Assembly: GCA_914767715.1 (NCBI GenBank)
Contig: OU612074.1
Location: 8,199,501-8,263,500 of the forward strand
DNA length: 64,000 nt
Direction: 5' to 3'
From: Membranipora membranacea
Taxonomy: Eukaryota > Bryozoa > Gymnolaemata > Cheilostomatida > Membraniporidae
A program made the translations under genes and the position numbers. This document shows, in pieces, positions 61,016-64,000 of this stretch. The notes under the pieces were generated by a model. It ran no database searches. It was not told the DNA's origin and saw only the letters and a program-made list of their open reading frames with translations. Numbering within the stretch: the first letter of the stretch is position 1; each line of letters starts with the position of its first letter.

Positions 61016-63695
61016 GTAAAAAATTAAATCTCTGTCGCAATCATACCTAACTCCGACCAGTTCAAGCCCCCAAGGACCTTATTTAAAATCCAGAATATGG
61101 AGATCCTCGGATAACCTGGTGGCTAATTAAGCTGACTTTAAATTTTAAAAAATATACCAAGGGTGGGTATCATGGTTTTTTTTCGCTCGGGTCAAAAAAT
61201 AGATTTGCTTCCAACCTACCTCATAAGGAGGAGCAACTCCTGCTTGTCTCAAATCTGAAATCCGTTTGGCTCTGTGGGTCTCCGTTCTCCGTCAGCGCCA
61301 GCTTTAACGACGTCCACTTTCACAGTAAAAAAACATGCCAAACGGCAGCAGTAAAAAATTAAATCTCTGTCGCAATCATTCCTAACTCCGACCAGTTCAA
61401 GCCCCCAAGGACCTTATTTAAAATCCAGAATATGGAGATCCTCGGATAACCTGGTGGCTAATTAAGCTGACTTTAAATTTTAAAAAATATACCAAGGGTG
61501 GGTATCATGGTTTTTTTTCGCTCGGGTCAAAAAATAGATTTGCTTCCAACCTACCTCATAAGGAGGAGCAACTCCTGCTTGTCTCAAATCTGAAATCCGT
61601 TTGGCTCTGTGGGTCTCCGTTCTCCGTCAGCGCCAGCTTTAACGACGTCCACTTTCACACTAAAAAAACATGCCAAACGGCAGCAGTAAAAAATTAAATC
61701 TCTGTCGCAATCATTCCTAACTCCGACCAGTTCAAGCCCCCAAGGACCTTATTTAAAATCCAGAATATGGAGATCCTCGGATAACCTGGTGGCTAATTAA
61801 GCTGACTTTAAATTTTTAAAAATATACCAAGGGTGGGTATCATGGTTTTTTTTCGCTCGGGTCAAAAAATAGATTTGCTTCCAACCTACCTCATAAGGAG
61901 GAGCAACTCCTGCTTGTCTCAAATCTGAAATCCGTTTGGCTCTGTGGGTCTCCGTTCTCCGTCAGCGCCAGCTTTAACGACGTCCACTTTCACACTAAAA
62001 AAACATGCCAAACGGCAGCAGTAAAAAATTAAATCTCTGTCGCAATCATTCCTAACTCCGACCAGTTCAAGCCCCCAAGGACCTTATTTAAAATCCAGAA
62101 TATGGAGATCCTCGGATAACCTGGTGGCTAATTAAGCTGACTTTAAATTTTAAAAAATATACCAAGGGTGGGTATCATGGTTTTTTTTCGCTCGGGTCAA
62201 AAAATAGATTTGCTTCCAACCTACCTCATAAGGAGGAGCAACTCCTGCTTGTCTCAAATCTGAAATCCGTTTGGCTCTGTGGGTCTCCGTTCTCCGTCAG
62301 CGCCAGCTTTAACGACGTCCACTTTCACACTAAAAAAACATGCCAAATGGCAGCAGTAAAAAATTAAATCTCTGTCGCAATCATTCCTAACTCCGACCAG
62401 TTCAAGCCCCCAAGGACCTTATTTAAAATCCAGAATATGGAGATCCTCGGATAACCTGGTGGCTAATTAAGCTGACTTTAAATTTTCAAAAATATACCAA
62501 GGGTGGGTATCATGGTTTTTTTTCGCTCGGGTCAAAAAATAGATTTGCTTCCAACCTACCTCATAAGGAGGAGCAACTCCTGCTTGTCTCAAATCTGAAA
62601 TCCGTTTGGCTCTGTGGGTCTCCGTTCTCCGTCAGCGCCAGCTTTAACGACGTCCACTTTCACACTAAAAAAACATGCCAAACGGCAGCAGTAAAAAATT
62701 AAATCTCTGTCGCAATCATTCCTAACTCCGACCAGTTCAAGCCCCCAAGGACCTTATTTAAAATCCAGAATATGGAGATCCTCGGATAACCTGGTGGCTA
62801 ATTAAGCTGACTTTAAATTTTAAAAAATATACCAAGGGTGGGTATCATGGTTTTTTTTCGCTCGGGTCAAAAAATAGATTTGCTTCCAACCTACCTCATA
62901 AGGAGGAGCAACTCCTGCTTGTCTCAAATCTGAAATCCGTTTGGCTCTGTGGGTCTCCGTTCTCCGTCAGCGCCAGCTTTAACGACGTCCACTTTCACAC
63001 TAAAAAAACATGCCAAACGGCAGCAGTAAAAAATTAAATCTCTGTCGCAATCATTCCTAACTCCGACCAGTTCAAGCCCCCAAGGACCTTATTTAAAATC
63101 CAGAATATGGAGATCCTCGGATAACCTGGTGGCTAATTAAGCTGACTTTAAATTTTAAAAAATATACCAAGGGTGGGTATCATGGTTTTTTTTCGCTCGG
63201 GTCAAAAAATAGATTTGCTTCCAACCTACCTCATAAGGAGGAGCAACTCCTGCTTGTCTCAAATCTGAAATCCGTTTGGCTCTGTGGGTCTCCGTTCTCC
63301 GTCAGCGCCAGCTTTAACGACGTCCACTTTCACACTAAAAAAACATGCCAAACATCAGCAGTAAAAAATTAAATCTCTGTCGCAATCATTCCTAACTCGG
63401 ACCAGTTCAAGCCCCCAAGGACCTTATTTAAAATCCAGAATATGGAGATCCTCGGATAACCTGGTGGCTAATTAAGCTGACTTTAAATTTTAAAGAATAT
63501 ACCAAGGGTGGGTATCATGGTTTTTTTTCGCTCGGGTCAAAAAATAGATTTGCTTCCAACCTACCTCATAAGGAGGAGCAACTCCTGCTTGTCTCAAATC
63601 TGAAATCCGTTTGGCTCTGTGGGTCTCCGTTCTCCGTCAGCGCCAGCTTTAACGACGTCCACTTTCACACTAAAAAAACATGCCAAACGGCAGCA
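61016..63695 (+). repeat. Final full monomers (M183-M190)
   Basis: M183 is CATACC/CACAGT. M185 has ATTTTTAAAAAT. M186 ends CCAAATGGC. M187 (62356) has TTTTCAAAAA, the left-zone AT core. M189 ends with CAAACATCAGC, otherwise seen only at 16.45, 18.8 and 21.5 kb. M190 has AACTCGGACC and TTTTAAAGAATAT. No clear higher-order period is visible among them. Confidence 0.82.
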
Positions 63696-64000
63696 GTAAA
63701 AAATTAAATCTCTGTCGCAATCATTCCTAACTCCGACCAGTTCAAGCCCCCAAGGACCTTATTTAAAATCCAGAATATGGAGATCCTCGGATAACCTGGT
63801 GGCTAATTAAGCTGACTTTAAATTTTAAAAAATATACCAAGGGTGGGTATCATGGTTTTTTTTTCGCTCGGGTCAAAAAATAGATTTGCTTCCAACCTAC
63901 CTCATAAGGAGGAGCAACTCCTGCTTGTCTCAAATCTGAAATCCGTTTGGCTCTGTGGGTCTCCGTTCTCCGTCAGCGCCAGCTTTAACGACGTCCACTT
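63696..64000 (+). repeat. Partial monomer cut by the window end (M191)
   Basis: The first 305 bases of a monomer, with a T9 tract at 63855-63863. The array continues past the window. Confidence 0.95.

Larger units (their letters stand above)
1..64000 (+). repeat. Satellite DNA array, ~335-bp monomer, about 191 head-to-tail copies
   Basis: The start motif GTAAAAAATT and its one-base variants recur at 1, 336, 671, 1007, 1346, 1681, 2016 and so on to 63696, giving 190 full monomers and one partial one. Mean spacing is 335.2 bp. All copies are in the same orientation and I see no foreign insertion. The monomer resembles no gene or RNA that I recognise. Arrays of this kind are known from eukaryotic heterochromatin (centromere, pericentromere, subtelomere, knob); which of these applies cannot be told from the sequence. 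Neither end of the array lies in the window. Strand is given as the reading direction used here; the biologically relevant strand is unknown. Confidence 0.98.
13448..64000 (+). repeat. Right zone: highly homogenised part of the array (M41-M191)
   Basis: Monomer starts are 13448, then every 335 bp from 13783 to 27183, then 27519, 27854, 28189, 28524, every 335 bp from 28860 to 48290, then 48624, 48959, 49294, 49629, 49964, 50298, 50633, 50968, 51302, 51636, 51970, 52305, 52640, 52975, 53310, and every 335 bp from 53646 to 63696. Most monomers differ from the type monomer at zero to about five bases. Length changes are almost all single bases in the T8 or A tracts. Confidence 0.93.

Noticed and set aside
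1-64000. CRISPR array or bacterial repeat
   Set aside because: The repeat unit is about 335 bp and there are no unique spacers between copies, only near-identical direct monomers.

Overview
The whole 64,000-base window is one uninterrupted satellite DNA array. A monomer of about 335 bp repeats head to tail on the + strand from the first base to the last. Counting each monomer from the G of its GTAAAAAATT start, I find 190 complete monomers (M1 to M190) and one partial monomer (M191, from 63696, 305 bases visible). I see no gene, RNA gene, transposon, inversion or spacer. Arrays of this size and regularity, with multi-monomer (higher-order) periodicity, are typical of eukaryotic centromeric, pericentromeric, subtelomeric or knob heterochromatin. 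I do not recognise the monomer and cannot name the species; plant and animal both remain possible. Consensus GC, counted by hand, is about 42%, with 12 CpG sites per monomer.

The window has two main zones. In the left zone (1 to about 12777, M1-M38) monomers differ from one another at many sites, carry small indels (334-343 bp), nearly all read CATACC near base 27 and mostly TTTTCAAAAA near base 130. They form 6-, 7- and 9-monomer higher-order repeats. After a two-monomer transition (12778-13447), the right zone (13448-64000) is far more uniform. Most of its monomers read CATTCC and TTTTAAAAAA, and long runs keep an exact 335-bp spacing (13783-27183, 28860-48290 and 53646-63696 with no net length change).

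Within the right zone, diagnostic single-base variants show repeated segmental copying, always in monomer register: 8/7/8-monomer repeats at 15458-23162; a 9-monomer repeat at 23163-27518; a 16-monomer block (27519-32879) copied 29 monomers away (37235-42594) at an estimated 99.8% identity; a related 8-monomer block present three times; a 3-monomer tandem duplication at 42595-43599; an 8-monomer block repeated at 51636-54315; a 5-monomer duplication at 47285-50632; and a 4-monomer repeat at 54316-59005. Two monomers (M55 and M170) look like recombinants between two neighbouring monomer types, each accounting for one lost monomer. The window thus records turnover by unequal exchange or conversion.

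No gene network exists here. If the DNA has a role, it is structural (chromatin or centromere) or lies in non-coding transcription. The most distinctive elements inside the monomer are a conserved dyad (consensus bases 210-230), a T8 tract facing an A6 tract (161-184), and a tandem TCTCCGT pair (264-277) that has expanded to three copies in two monomers.
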